NCBI RefSeq assembly: GCF_947498175.1
Contig: NZ_CANMJB010000003.1
Location: forward strand, 248,001-312,000
Reading direction: 5' to 3'
Origin: an uncultured Algimonas sp.
GTDB lineage: Bacteria; Pseudomonadota; Alphaproteobacteria; Caulobacterales; Maricaulaceae
DNA: 64,000 nt
Positions 16,556 through 25,687 of the stretch are shown here, piece by piece (position 1 is the stretch's first letter; the number at the start of each line of letters is the position of its first letter). Position numbers and translations under genes: made by a program. The notes below the pieces were generated by a model. It ran no database searches. It saw nothing but the letters and a program-made list of their open reading frames with translations, and was not told where the DNA came from.

Positions 16556-18610
16556 ATGATGGCCAAACCCTGGCTCCAATACCTTCTCGGCCTTGTCGTT
16601 TTGCCAGCATCCGCTTTGGCTGAAACAAGCCCGGTTCCGATGTCGCCCGTCGACTTCATCGAGATGCCGCGACTGTCCGATCCCGTGCCGTCGCCGGACG
16701 GGCGCTATGTGGCCTATCTCCGCTCGCAAACCGATTGGTCGGAGAACGACATATTCGACCGGATTGTGCTGATGGACCGCACGACCGGGCGGGCATTGCC
16801 CATCTTTGCACCGAGCGAAGAGACGGAAGACATGTCCGCACCGGATTGGATGCCCGACTCACGCCGCTTCATCGTCGTACTGGAACGCGAAATCGAGACG
16901 TCCGGCGACGAGAAAGAGGAAAAAGAGGGCCTGTCGGATGAACAGGCGTGGATCTACGACATCGGCACTCACAGGCTGGAGCGCCTGACCGCGCACCCGA
17001 CCGATATCGGCAACGTACAGGTCGCGCCGGACGGGAGTGGATTTTACTTCACGGCCCGCAAACCGCGCGACCGTGTCCTGCAAACCGCGCTCGACGACGA
17101 TTTCGCCATTCGTCCCTATGAAAGCGAGCGGCCGTTCGAAGTCTGGTTCTTCGATCTGGAGACGCGTGCTTCGCGGAAGATCATCAGCGGCGACTTCTAC
17201 ACGCGCGGCTACGACCTGTCGGAAGACGGGTCGCAAATCCTGCACATGCGGGCGCCCGCGCCGACGGGCGATGCGCGCCATGACGGCGAGCTCTGGGTGC
17301 AAGACGTGGCTAGTGGGGCGTCCCGCCAGCTGACGCGAAATACCCATGCCGAGAATTCGGCTCGGCTTTCGCCGGATAACCGATCCTTTGCCTACATCGC
17401 CACCGTCAACGCGGCCGGTGAGGGCTATTACGAAGACAATCTGTTCATCCACAGAATCGGAGAGGTCAAGCCGACGCTTGCCCTGCCGGACTTGCCCATG
17501 GAAGTGGTGGATGTGGCCTGGGGCGCGGACGCAGAAACCATCTTTCTGCTGGGAAACAAGGGTCTTCGCACACAGCTTTACCGCTACGATGTCCGGTCCG
17601 GGGCGCTCACGCCACTGACATTGGGCGACCATGTGGTGAAAGACTGGCATTTCGTTCCTCAAAGCGGGGTGCACGCTTTCGTGCGCCAGGATGCGGAAAG
17701 CCCGGGCGAAGTCTACACGCTAGACACCGACCGCGGCGTGCAGCGTCTGACGAATGAATATGCGGACTGGCCGTCGCGCTACCGTCTGCCGAAGCAGGAG
17801 CCGTTTGCCTGGACCGGCCGAGACGGGGTGCCGATCGAAGGGCTGCTCGTCTATCCCGTCGACTACAGACCCGGCCTGCGTTTTCCGCTAGTCACGGTCA
17901 CGCATGGCGGCCCGCGCAGCTCGTCGCAATTCGGGTCGTGGAACACGTCGCGCGGCGTTCCGGTGCTGGCAGGCCAAGGATATGGCGTTCTCCTTCCCAA
18001 CCATCGGGGCGGAACGGGTTATGGCGATGATTTCGTCCGCGACATGGTCGGCGGCTATTTCACCAATGCCGGGCACGACACGATGCGCGGCATCGATGCG
18101 GCGATCGCGGCCGGGCTGGCCGATCCGGATGCACTTATCAAAATGGGCTGGAGCGCCGGCGGGCACATGACCAATTGGCTGATCACGCAGACAGACCGTT
18201 TCAAGGCAGCCGCGTCGGGCGCTGGCGCCGCCGACTGGATCTCCATGTACGGCGAAAGCGACATCAGGCACAATCGCACGCCCTGGTTCGGGGCGTCGCC
18301 CTGGGACGCGGATGCCGATCTGGATGTGTTCCGCGAACATTCGCCGCTGACGTTCAGCGCGCGCGTGACCACGCCGACCCTTTTCTACAACGGAGCCCGG
18401 GATGTCCGGGTGCCGCCGACACAAAGCATCATGATGTACCGGGCCGTCCAGGCGACGGGAACGCCGACGCGGCTCTATCTTGCGCCGGGACAGCCGCACG
18501 GCTTCCGCAAGCCCGGTTTCCAGCTCTTCAAGGTCAATACCGATCTGGCCTGGTTCGCGGAGCATCTGGGACGTCCCATCCCCGAACCGGTCATGCCGGA
18601 CGGTCGTTAG
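16556..18610 (+). CDS. S9-family serine peptidase (prolyl oligopeptidase/acylaminoacyl-peptidase type)
   Basis: A 684-residue peptidase with a signal peptide (cleavage near ALAE). The N-terminal ~400 residues are a beta-propeller with WD40-like PD motifs (VPSPDGRYVAYL, DWMPDSRRF). The C-terminal alpha/beta hydrolase carries Ser533 in GWSAGGH, Asp in NGARDVRVPP and His in GQPHGF. The Ser motif is GWSAGG rather than the more common GGSYGG. The 17-base gap to the M20 gene, with AAGGGA upstream, indicates one operon. It likely degrades oligopeptides delivered by the TonB receptor. Confidence 0.92.
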   Translation: MMAKPWLQYLLGLVVLPASALAETSPVPMSPVDFIEMPRLSDPVPSPDGRYVAYLRSQTDWSENDIFDRIVLMDRTTGRALPIFAPSEETEDMSAPDWMPDSRRFIVVLEREIETSGDEKEEKEGLSDEQAWIYDIGTHRLERLTAHPTDIGNVQVAPDGSGFYFTARKPRDRVLQTALDDDFAIRPYESERPFEVWFFDLETRASRKIISGDFYTRGYDLSEDGSQILHMRAPAPTGDARHDGELWVQDVASGASRQLTRNTHAENSARLSPDNRSFAYIATVNAAGEGYYEDNLFIHRIGEVKPTLALPDLPMEVVDVAWGADAETIFLLGNKGLRTQLYRYDVRSGALTPLTLGDHVVKDWHFVPQSGVHAFVRQDAESPGEVYTLDTDRGVQRLTNEYADWPSRYRLPKQEPFAWTGRDGVPIEGLLVYPVDYRPGLRFPLVTVTHGGPRSSSQFGSWNTSRGVPVLAGQGYGVLLPNHRGGTGYGDDFVRDMVGGYFTNAGHDTMRGIDAAIAAGLADPDALIKMGWSAGGHMTNWLITQTDRFKAAASGAGAADWISMYGESDIRHNRTPWFGASPWDADADLDVFREHSPLTFSARVTTPTLFYNGARDVRVPPTQSIMMYRAVQATGTPTRLYLAPGQPHGFRKPGFQLFKVNTDLAWFAEHLGRPIPEPVMPDGR

Positions 18611-18620
18611 GCGATGACCG

Positions 18621-19607
18621 CTAAGCGACCATCACGCTCGCCGCGCTCTCCGGCAGGTCTTCGCCGAAGGCGCGTTGATAGAATTCGCTGATGACGGGGC
18701 GTTCCAGCTCGTCGCATTTGTTCAAGAAGGTCAGGCGGAAGGCTTGGGCCAGATCGCCATCGAAGATCCGGGCGTTCTCGGCCCAGTTCATGACGGTGCG
18801 CGGACTCATCACCGTGCTGATGTCGCCATTGATGAAGGCGTTGCGGGTCATGTCGGCGACCCGCACCATAGACGCGATCATGTCGCGGCCTTCAGCCGTG
18901 TCGTAGGACGGCGATTTGGCCAGCACGATCTTCTCTTCCTCGTCATGCGGCAGGTAATTGAGCTGCACCACGATGGACCAGCGGTCCATCTGGCCCTGAT
19001 TGATCTGTTGCGTGCCGTGATACAGGCCGGACGTGTCGCCGAGGCCGACCGTATTGGTCGTCGCGAACAGGCGGAAAGCCTTATGCGGCGTGATGACCTT
19101 GTTCTGGTCCAGCAGCGTCAGGCGGCCTTGCGCTTCCAGCACACGCTGGATCACGAACATCACATCCGGACGACCGGCGTCATATTCATCGAACGTCAGC
19201 GCGACCGGGTTCTGCAACGCCCAAGGCAGCAAGCCTTCGCGAAATTCCGTGATCTGCTTGCCGTCCTTCAGAACGATCGCGTCCTTGCCGACCAGATCGA
19301 TCCGCGACACATGGCTGTCGAGGTTGATGCGGACCAAGGGCCAGTTCAGCCGCGCGGCGACCTGCTCGATGTGAGTGGATTTTCCGGTGCCGTGATAGCC
19401 CTGGATCATCACCCGGCGATCAAAGGCGAAACCGGCCAGAATGGCTTGCGTCGTCGGCCCGTCGAAGCGGTAGGCCTCATCGATCGGCGGGACGAATTCG
19501 CTCGCATCTGAAAAGGCCGGCACCGTCATGTCGAAATCCACGCCGAACGTTTCGCGCGCGGAGACTTCGGTATCCGGCTGGAACAGGGGGAACTGGTCGG
19601 TGCTCAT
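18621..19607 (-). CDS. cobS: Cobaltochelatase CobS-type AAA+ ATPase
   Basis: A 328-residue MoxR/CobS-type AAA+ ATPase. Walker A is GYHGTGKST (residues 70-78), Walker B is in [10 protein letters not shown], and sensor 1 is in FATTNTVG. The family-typical N-terminus ([13 protein letters not shown]) is present. In the aerobic cobalamin pathway CobS works with CobT and CobN to insert cobalt. The J-domain gene upstream and bolA beyond it match the common alphaproteobacterial order. The usual cobT partner does not follow: the next gene is the convergent S9 peptidase, ten bases away. Confidence 0.9.
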   Translation of the reverse strand: MSTDQFPLFQPDTEVSARETFGVDFDMTVPAFSDASEFVPPIDEAYRFDGPTTQAILAGFAFDRRVMIQGYHGTGKSTHIEQVAARLNWPLVRINLDSHVSRIDLVGKDAIVLKDGKQITEFREGLLPWALQNPVALTFDEYDAGRPDVMFVIQRVLEAQGRLTLLDQNKVITPHKAFRLFATTNTVGLGDTSGLYHGTQQINQGQMDRWSIVVQLNYLPHDEEEKIVLAKSPSYDTAEGRDMIASMVRVADMTRNAFINGDISTVMSPRTVMNWAENARIFDGDLAQAFRLTFLNKCDELERPVISEFYQRAFGEDLPESAASVMVA

Positions 19608-19713
19608 GAAACATATGTCCGGTCTGGAGGGTGCGCGGGGCGCTCTAGCCTCTGCTTACGCACAATCCAAGCATGGCGATGCGGCAGCGGCGCATTATCA
19701 CATAAGGGAATGG

Positions 19714-20325
19714 TCAGCCGAGATTGGCGTTCTTGAGGATCTTCCAGGCTTTCAGCACACGCTGGAAACTTTCCTCCGCGTCGCGCTTGCCCTGGTTGGC
19801 GTCCGGATGGAACTGCTTGACCAGCTTGGTGTAGCGCTTGCGCACCTCGTCCGAGGTGGCGCCTTCGTCCAGACCGAGATCGTGCAGGGCTTTGAGCGCC
19901 ATTTTGGAGACGGACCGGCGCGGCGCGTTGTCGACGCTGCCCGGATCGACGCCGTCCCCGAATATGGTGTAGCCTTCGGCGGTCGCCGCCGTCGCACCCG
20001 CCTTGCGGCGCTTGTTCGCTTGGGCGCGTTCGGCGGTGTTCTTGCGCACGTCCCAGGTCGGGCGGTGGCCGTGGCGCGCACCGACCTGCCATTCCGTGAT
20101 GTCGGCGTCGGACATGCCTTGGAAGAAATTCCAGTTCTTGTTGTATTCGCGCGCATGCGCCTGGCAGAAATTATGGTACTCGCGCAGACGGTCCGGCGAT
20201 TTCGGCGCCTTGCATCCCCCCAATTTGTCGCAGCCTGCCCAATCGCAAGGCTCTTCGGTGGGCTTCTTCTTTTTCTTCGCCTTGGCGGCGCTGATGTCTA
20301 TGCCTTTGGATTTCCAGGAAGCCAA
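19714..20325 (-). CDS. J-domain (DnaJ-like) co-chaperone protein
   Basis: A protein of about 203 residues. The C-terminus is a J domain (LHDLGLDEGATSDEVRKRY, then KQFHPDANQG with the HPD motif). The N-terminal half (CDWAGCDKLGGCKAPKSPD, REYHNFCQAHAREYNK) has four Cys/His-like positions and is typical of the J proteins found beside cobS. I place the start at TTG 20323-20325 because CGGAG lies six bases before it. Longer in-frame versions would run through bolA on the other strand. It would stimulate DnaK on an unknown client. Confidence 0.82.
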   Translation of the reverse strand: MASWKSKGIDISAAKAKKKKKPTEEPCDWAGCDKLGGCKAPKSPDRLREYHNFCQAHAREYNKNWNFFQGMSDADITEWQVGARHGHRPTWDVRKNTAERAQANKRRKAGATAATAEGYTIFGDGVDPGSVDNAPRRSVSKMALKALHDLGLDEGATSDEVRKRYTKLVKQFHPDANQGKRDAEESFQRVLKAWKILKNANLG

Positions 20326-20448
20326 GGAATACTCCGGTCTGTCGCGTGAAGGTGGAATTCGGAACGGCGCAACATGGCGATGAAGCCGGGTGAAATCAAG
20401 AGAGGATGGCGGCTCGCCAGCATCGCCGGGATAGATTAGAGGCCCCGT

Positions 20449-20730
20449 ATGACAGATGTTCTCGACAGTATCGAAGCGAAATTGCGCCACGCTTTCACGC
20501 TGTCTCAGCTCGCGGTTGAAAACGAATCCCATCTGCATGCCGGACATGGCGGCGCAGCCGAACATGCGGCAGAGTTCGGCGATGGGCCGAGCCATGTCCA
20601 CATAGCGATCGAAGCGCAGGATTTCGCCGGATTGTCGCGTCTGGCCCGGCACCGGGCCGTGATGGAGGTGATCGACGACGAAGTCGCGCAGCTGCATGCG
20701 CTGCGCCTGACCATCAGCGCGCCTGGATAG
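20449..20730 (+). CDS. bolA: BolA-family protein
   Basis: A 93-residue BolA/IbaG-type protein (SIEAKLRHAF, HLHAGHGGA, HVHIAIEAQDFAGLSRLARHR). These proteins pair with monothiol glutaredoxins in iron-sulfur handling. AGAGG lies seven bases before the ATG. It is divergent from the J-domain gene, and its last 17 bases overlap, tail to tail, the end of the amidohydrolase gene. Confidence 0.92.
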   Translation: MTDVLDSIEAKLRHAFTLSQLAVENESHLHAGHGGAAEHAAEFGDGPSHVHIAIEAQDFAGLSRLARHRAVMEVIDDEVAQLHALRLTISAPG

Positions 20731-22417
20731 CGCTTTCACCGGCCGCATTGCGGTCGAACACAGTCCGGCCTGCGACATAGGTGGCTTCGATCGTGATCGT
20801 CCGCGGATCCTGCGTCAGCGGATTACCGCTGAGAACGACGAAGTCCGCCCACTTGCCCAGGGCCAGGCTGCCGATCGCTTCCTCCTGGAAGGCGGCGCGA
20901 GCGCCTTCGAAGGTCATGGCGCGCAAGACGGTCTCCGGGTCCAATGCCTGGCCCAGATACCATCCGCCTTCGGGTGTGCCGTCCAAACGCGTCCGGGTCG
21001 TGGCGAAATGCAGGGTCTGCATCGGCATCCAGGGCTCGCCCGGCAGATCGGAGTTCAGGATCAGCGGGACGCCCGCCTCGTGCAAGGTCCGCCAGGCATA
21101 GGCGCGGCGGATCCGTCGGGAGCCGATCCGGTCCTCAGCCCAGTTGCTGTCGCCGAGCGCGTGGCTCGGCTGCATGGAGGCGATCACGCCCAAAGCTTTC
21201 GCCCGCTCCGGGAAATCGGGCCGGAAAACCTGCGCATGTTCGATGCGCCAACGATGATCCGCAACCTGGCCGTCTTCCGTGGCCAGACGGCGTTCATAAC
21301 TGCGCAGGACATTGTCGGTCGCCGCATCGCCGATGGCGTGGACCGCCATCTGGAAACCCGTGTCGCGCGCCCGTTTGCTCAGTTCTTCCACACGGGCCAT
21401 GGAAATGCGCGCCACCGGCCGCGCGGCCTCAGGCCTGTCCGTGTAGGGCGCTTCCATCAGGGCGGTACGCGAGCCCAGGCTGCCATCGTAGAATATCTTG
21501 ATGCCGCGAATGTCCAACCGGTCGTCAGGATCGTCCAGCGGTCCGCGCGCGAACCAGTCTTCCATCAGGGTCGCATCATTGCCGTCCAGCAGACCGTAAA
21601 CCCGGATCGGAAGATCGCTCGCTTCGGCCAGTGCAGTAAAGGCCGCGACCGACATGTCGTCCATTCCGACCTCATGAACAGACGTGACGCCGGCCGCCGC
21701 CAGCCGTTGCAACCCGTCCAGAATGGCCGCTTCGACCCTGTCCGGCTCAGGCTTGGGCACGGCGTCGAGCGCGGCCTTCTGCGCGAGCGCCAGCAGCACG
21801 CCGGTCGGCTGGCCGTCCTCGTCGCGCAGGATGGTGCCGCCTTCGGGGTCGGGTGTGGCGGCGGTGATGCCTGCCTTCGCCAACGCGGCCGCATTGGCCA
21901 TCAGGGCAAACCCATGCAACGATTCCAGCACGACCGGCGTGTCTGGGAAAGCGGTGGTCAAAGCCTCCGTCGTCGGATAGCCGCCGGGGCCGTCCGCATC
22001 GGCGAAGGCTCCTTCGTCCCAGCCCTGACCCAGGATCCATGCGCCGGGGTCCGCTTCGGGCCGTTGGGCGCGGATACGCGCGACCATGCCTTCGACTGTG
22101 GCGACGCCGACTAGATCGACCTTGGCGGCATCGAGCCCCAGTTCCGCGACATGGGCATGGCTGTCCACGATGCCGGGAATGACCGTCCGGCCCGTCAGGT
22201 CGGTCAGAACCGCGCCGGGATTGCGAGCGCGCAGAGCGTCGGCCGAGCCCAGCGCCGCAATGCGACCGTCTTCGATCAGCATGGCTTCGGGCGCGGGCCC
22301 GTCTTCCATCGTCACGAAGGTCGCACCGACGATTATGCGGGTGTCGGGCGTCAGCACGCCCGTGCCGCAACCGCCGGTCAACAGAAGTGCGAGTGCCGCA
22401 ATGGCTGCGCGTCTCAC
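20714..22417 (-). CDS. Amidohydrolase family protein (YtcJ-like), predicted lipoprotein
   Basis: A 567-residue metal-dependent hydrolase of the amidohydrolase-3 family. The N-terminus has a lipoprotein signal (ALLLTGGC), so it is probably periplasmic and membrane-anchored. PGIVDSHAHV carries the HxH metal motif; EHAQVFRPDF and NSDLPGEPW carry later ligands. It starts at GTG 22415-22417, overlapping the CorC-family stop as GTGA. It is the last gene of the aroK operon. The substrate is unknown; the family cleaves C-N bonds in amides or cyclic imides. Confidence 0.87.
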   Translation of the reverse strand: MRRAAIAALALLLTGGCGTGVLTPDTRIIVGATFVTMEDGPAPEAMLIEDGRIAALGSADALRARNPGAVLTDLTGRTVIPGIVDSHAHVAELGLDAAKVDLVGVATVEGMVARIRAQRPEADPGAWILGQGWDEGAFADADGPGGYPTTEALTTAFPDTPVVLESLHGFALMANAAALAKAGITAATPDPEGGTILRDEDGQPTGVLLALAQKAALDAVPKPEPDRVEAAILDGLQRLAAAGVTSVHEVGMDDMSVAAFTALAEASDLPIRVYGLLDGNDATLMEDWFARGPLDDPDDRLDIRGIKIFYDGSLGSRTALMEAPYTDRPEAARPVARISMARVEELSKRARDTGFQMAVHAIGDAATDNVLRSYERRLATEDGQVADHRWRIEHAQVFRPDFPERAKALGVIASMQPSHALGDSNWAEDRIGSRRIRRAYAWRTLHEAGVPLILNSDLPGEPWMPMQTLHFATTRTRLDGTPEGGWYLGQALDPETVLRAMTFEGARAAFQEEAIGSLALGKWADFVVLSGNPLTQDPRTITIEATYVAGRTVFDRNAAGESAIQAR

Positions 22418-23712
22418 CCGTCCTTCCTCTGGTCCGGTTCGAATGTCTTGCGCACGCGCAGAGACTGGATCTGGTTGCGTTCGCGGGTCAGGATCTCGAA
22501 GCGGTAGCCATGATAGGCGAAGGTCTGCCCGGCCGTCGGGATGGTCTGCGATTCATGAATGACCAGCCCGGCGATGGTGACCGCTTCGTCGTCCGGCAGC
22601 TTCCAGTCCATGGCTCGGTTCAGGTCGCGGATCGCGACATCGCCGCGCACCACGGCCCCGCCGTCTTTCAATCGCGACACGCCTTCCAGTTCCTCGTCAT
22701 ATTCGTCCTGGATGTCGCCGACGATCTCTTCGAGAATGTCTTCCAACGTGACCACGCCCATCAGCGCGCCGTATTCGTCCACGACCAGCGCGAAATGTTC
22801 GCGCTTGCTCTGGAAGGCGCGCAGCTGTTTCACCACGGATGTCGTCTCCGGCACGAACCAGGCATCGCGCAGCAGCTTCTTCACCTCCAATCCGGACAAT
22901 TCGCCGGTTCTGGCCAGCGCCGCCAGCAGGTCCTTGACGTGGATGACGCCGACCACATTGTCGCTGTCGCCCGAATAGACGGGCAGGCGTGAATGGCCCG
23001 AGGCGAGGACCTCTTTCAGCACTTCGTTGTTGGGCGTTTCCAGATCGACCATGGACAGGCTGGAGCGGTGGATCATCACATCCTCGACCGTCAGTTCGCC
23101 GATTTCCAGCACGCCGTAGATCTGGTCGCGGGCCCGCTTGGCCACGCCGCCTTCCTGCAGGTGCAGGTCGACCGCGCCTTTGATTTCGTCGGCCGCCGTC
23201 CAGGCGCTGGCATCCGTGTCGATGCCGAACAGACGCAGCACCCCGTTCACGATCAACTGCACCAGCGACACGATCGGTCCCAATATGCGCACGATCAGGC
23301 TGATCGGCCGGGAGACGATCAGGGCCAGTTTGTCGGGCTGCGAAATGGCGTATGTCTTGGGCAGGACCTCGGCGAAGATCAGGATCAACGCCGTCATGAC
23401 GGCGGTCGCCATCGCCAGCGCCAAGGCGCTGTCGCCGAAGATGTTGGTGAACAAGGTCGTGGTCAGGACGGACGCCAGAATGTTGACCAGATTGTTGCCC
23501 AACAGGATGCCGCCCAGCAGCCTTTCGCGCATATTGATCAGGCGCGACACGATGGTGGCGCGTTTGTCGCCGTCTTTTTCCGCCGCGTGCATGCGCACGC
23601 GCGATGCAGCCGTCAGCGCGGTCTCGGATGACGAAAAGAACCCCGAACAGACGAGCAGCGTCAGGATCACCCCGACCAGGATCAAGTTCTGAGGTTCCAG
23701 AAAGGCGCTCAC
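22414..23712 (-). CDS. CNNM/CorC-family membrane protein with CBS domains
   Basis: A 432-residue protein: an N-terminal DUF21/CNNM transmembrane domain (LILVGVILTLLVCSGFFS, ETALTAASR), then a CBS pair (VEDVMIHRSSLSMVDL, ALVVDEYGALMGVVTLED) and a C-terminal CorC_HlyC domain. Relatives are implicated in Mg2+ or Co2+ transport. It starts with GTG overlapping the aroB stop by four bases. The position after aroB is common in alphaproteobacteria. Confidence 0.92.
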   Translation of the reverse strand: MSAFLEPQNLILVGVILTLLVCSGFFSSSETALTAASRVRMHAAEKDGDKRATIVSRLINMRERLLGGILLGNNLVNILASVLTTTLFTNIFGDSALALAMATAVMTALILIFAEVLPKTYAISQPDKLALIVSRPISLIVRILGPIVSLVQLIVNGVLRLFGIDTDASAWTAADEIKGAVDLHLQEGGVAKRARDQIYGVLEIGELTVEDVMIHRSSLSMVDLETPNNEVLKEVLASGHSRLPVYSGDSDNVVGVIHVKDLLAALARTGELSGLEVKKLLRDAWFVPETTSVVKQLRAFQSKREHFALVVDEYGALMGVVTLEDILEEIVGDIQDEYDEELEGVSRLKDGGAVVRGDVAIRDLNRAMDWKLPDDEAVTIAGLVIHESQTIPTAGQTFAYHGYRFEILTRERNQIQSLRVRKTFEPDQRKDG

Positions 23713-24830
23713 GATCGGATGTCCATGGGGGCGGCGATATCCTTCAAATAGTCGAGCAGGTCGGGTTCGGATACGGACCGGTCGATGAAGCTCTGTCCGA
23801 TGCCGCGTGCGAGGATGAGCGTCAATCGCCCGCCTTCATTCTTCTTGTCCTGCCTCATATGGTCGATCAACGCGGCAGGGTCCGACAGGAACAGCCCCAT
23901 GTCGGCGCGGGTGGGCATGCCGAGCCGCGACAGATGGCGATGGATCCGCGACGCCTCCTGCGCCGGGCAGAGACCGAGCCGGTGCGAAAACTCGAACGCC
24001 ATGTCCATGCCTGCGCTGACGGCTTCTCCGTGGAGCAGGCCGCCGTCGTAACCGGCCTGCAATTCCAGGGCGTGCGCAAAGGTATGTCCGAGATTGAGCA
24101 GGGCGCGGGTACCGCTTTCGCGTTCGTCCTGCGCCACGACCGCCGCCTTGGCCGTGCAGGAGACGGAAATCGCCTCGCGCAGGGCTGCCGGTTCGAGTGC
24201 CAGCACATCCGCGCCCAGCTCGTCATCCAGCGCCATGAAGAATTCCGGCCGGTCGATCAGGCCGTATTTGACGATTTCGGCATAACCCGCCTTGACTTGC
24301 CGTTCGGGCAACGTCTGCAGCAGGTCCGTGTCGATCAGCACGAGCCGGGGCTGATGGAAGGCGCCGACCAGGTTCTTGCCATAGGCATTGTTGATTGCCG
24401 TCTTGCCGCCGACCGAACTGTCCACCTGCGCCAGCAACGTGGTCGGGACCTGCACGAAAGTCGCACCGCGCTTGAAGACGCTGGCGGCGAATCCGGTCAG
24501 ATCGCCGATCACGCCGCCGCCGAAAGCCAGGATCGTATCCGATCTGTCGAATCCCGCGCGGAACAGCGAATCCAGCACAGCGTCCAAACCCTCCATGCTT
24601 TTCTGCGCCTCGCCTTCGGGACGCACGATCACATGAGTGCGGAAATCCGACAGGGCGCTGGCGATGGATGCACCGTGAAGGGCGTGGACGGTTTCGTCCG
24701 TGACGACGGCGACGCGGTCCGATCCGGTCGTCGCGCGCAGATGATCGCCCAGCCGCGATAGCGTGCCCGCCCCGATGACGATGTCGTAGCTCCGGGGTCC
24801 CAGCTCGACTTGCACGGTGTCCGCCGTCAT
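23709..24830 (-). CDS. aroB: 3-dehydroquinate synthase
   Basis: Converts DAHP to 3-dehydroquinate in the shikimate pathway, NAD- and Zn-dependent. The 373-residue length is normal. Motifs: AFGGGVIGDLTGFAASVFKRG (NAD site), PTTLLAQVDSSVGGKTAIN, and the metal ligands in LLNLGHTFAHALE and LLHGEAVS. Its ATG overlaps the aroK stop (ATGA). Confidence 0.97.
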   Translation of the reverse strand: MTADTVQVELGPRSYDIVIGAGTLSRLGDHLRATTGSDRVAVVTDETVHALHGASIASALSDFRTHVIVRPEGEAQKSMEGLDAVLDSLFRAGFDRSDTILAFGGGVIGDLTGFAASVFKRGATFVQVPTTLLAQVDSSVGGKTAINNAYGKNLVGAFHQPRLVLIDTDLLQTLPERQVKAGYAEIVKYGLIDRPEFFMALDDELGADVLALEPAALREAISVSCTAKAAVVAQDERESGTRALLNLGHTFAHALELQAGYDGGLLHGEAVSAGMDMAFEFSHRLGLCPAQEASRIHRHLSRLGMPTRADMGLFLSDPAALIDHMRQDKKNEGGRLTLILARGIGQSFIDRSVSEPDLLDYLKDIAAPMDIRS

Positions 24831-25441
24831 GCCGGCTTCCCTTCCGCGGAGAGGAACATGTCCAGCGCTTTCTCGATGCGCCCGACCGTGCGCATGTGCG
24901 GGCCCTTGGACACGGGCACGGTGATATGCGCTTGCGCGTAGAGCGGTTCGCGCTCGATCATCAGGGCGCGCATGCGGGCCCGTGGATCGGGCACGTGCAG
25001 CAAGGGGCGCGTATTCTTGCGCGAGACGCGCTCCATGATGGTTTCGAAATCGCCTTGCAACCAGATCACCAGCGCGCGTTCCAGCAGCAGTTTGCGCGTC
25101 GGCGGATGGATGAAGGCACCGCCGCCTGTAGCGAGGACGAGCGCGCTCTCCTCCAGCAACCGGGCGACGACACGGCGTTCGCCGTCACGGAAAGCGGCCT
25201 CGCCGTGATCGCGGAAATAGCCCGCCACGGTGCGGCCCGACGCGCGTTCGATCTCTTCGTCGGAATCGCGGAAATTCCGGCTCATGACTTTGGCCAGCCG
25301 TCGCCCCACGGTCGTCTTTCCGACGCCCATCAGCCCGACAAGCGCAAGCGGGCGGTAACGGAACGGTTGCAAGCCCTTGCCGTCGGGGCTCTCATTGGGG
25401 GATAAGGCCCCTATGTCTGCTGCGGCCCGGAGGTCTGTCAA
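24827..25441 (-). CDS. aroK: Shikimate kinase
   Basis: Phosphorylates shikimate with ATP. The 204-residue product has Walker A GLMGVGKTT (residues 36-44), DSDEEIE for shikimate binding, LATGGGAF and the lid region RKNTRPLL. The start is TTG at 25439-25441 with a GAGAGAGAC ribosome-site-like stretch; no in-frame ATG precedes the core. It heads a four-gene operon (aroK, aroB, CNNM/CorC, amidohydrolase) in which every junction is a 4-base overlap. Confidence 0.95.
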   Translation of the reverse strand: MTDLRAAADIGALSPNESPDGKGLQPFRYRPLALVGLMGVGKTTVGRRLAKVMSRNFRDSDEEIERASGRTVAGYFRDHGEAAFRDGERRVVARLLEESALVLATGGGAFIHPPTRKLLLERALVIWLQGDFETIMERVSRKNTRPLLHVPDPRARMRALMIEREPLYAQAHITVPVSKGPHMRTVGRIEKALDMFLSAEGKPA

Positions 25442-25546
25442 AGTCTCTCTCTATGCTGCGGACTGCGCCGCAGTGTGTGGTAGGTGTCATTGGAGAGTAT
25501 GGGCATATCAACCCGGACTCAACTTTCAAACGGGATAAGGACCGTC

Positions 25547-25687
25547 ATGAAGAAATTGATGATCATAGGCGGGGTTGTCCTCGTTCTGGTGCTGGGCCTC
25601 ATGGTCTGGCTGGCCGGATCCGTCGGACCAGAAACCGCGCCGAAGGATGTTCGTTCCATCGACCTGCCCGATAGCTATGGGAATTAG
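25547..25687 (+). CDS. 46-residue single-span membrane protein
   Basis: ATG at 25547 has AAGGA six bases upstream. The product begins MKKLMIIGGVVLVLVLGLM, one hydrophobic helix, followed by a short soluble tail ending in DLPDSYGN. Its stop overlaps the next gene by 11 bases, so translation of the two is probably coupled. I know of no assigned function. Confidence 0.65.
   Translation: MKKLMIIGGVVLVLVLGLMVWLAGSVGPETAPKDVRSIDLPDSYGN

Noticed and set aside
20326-20778. Longer N-terminus for the J-domain protein
   Set aside because: It would overlap bolA on the other strand almost entirely, and the added residues do not resemble the family. A TTG with a good ribosome site explains the start.
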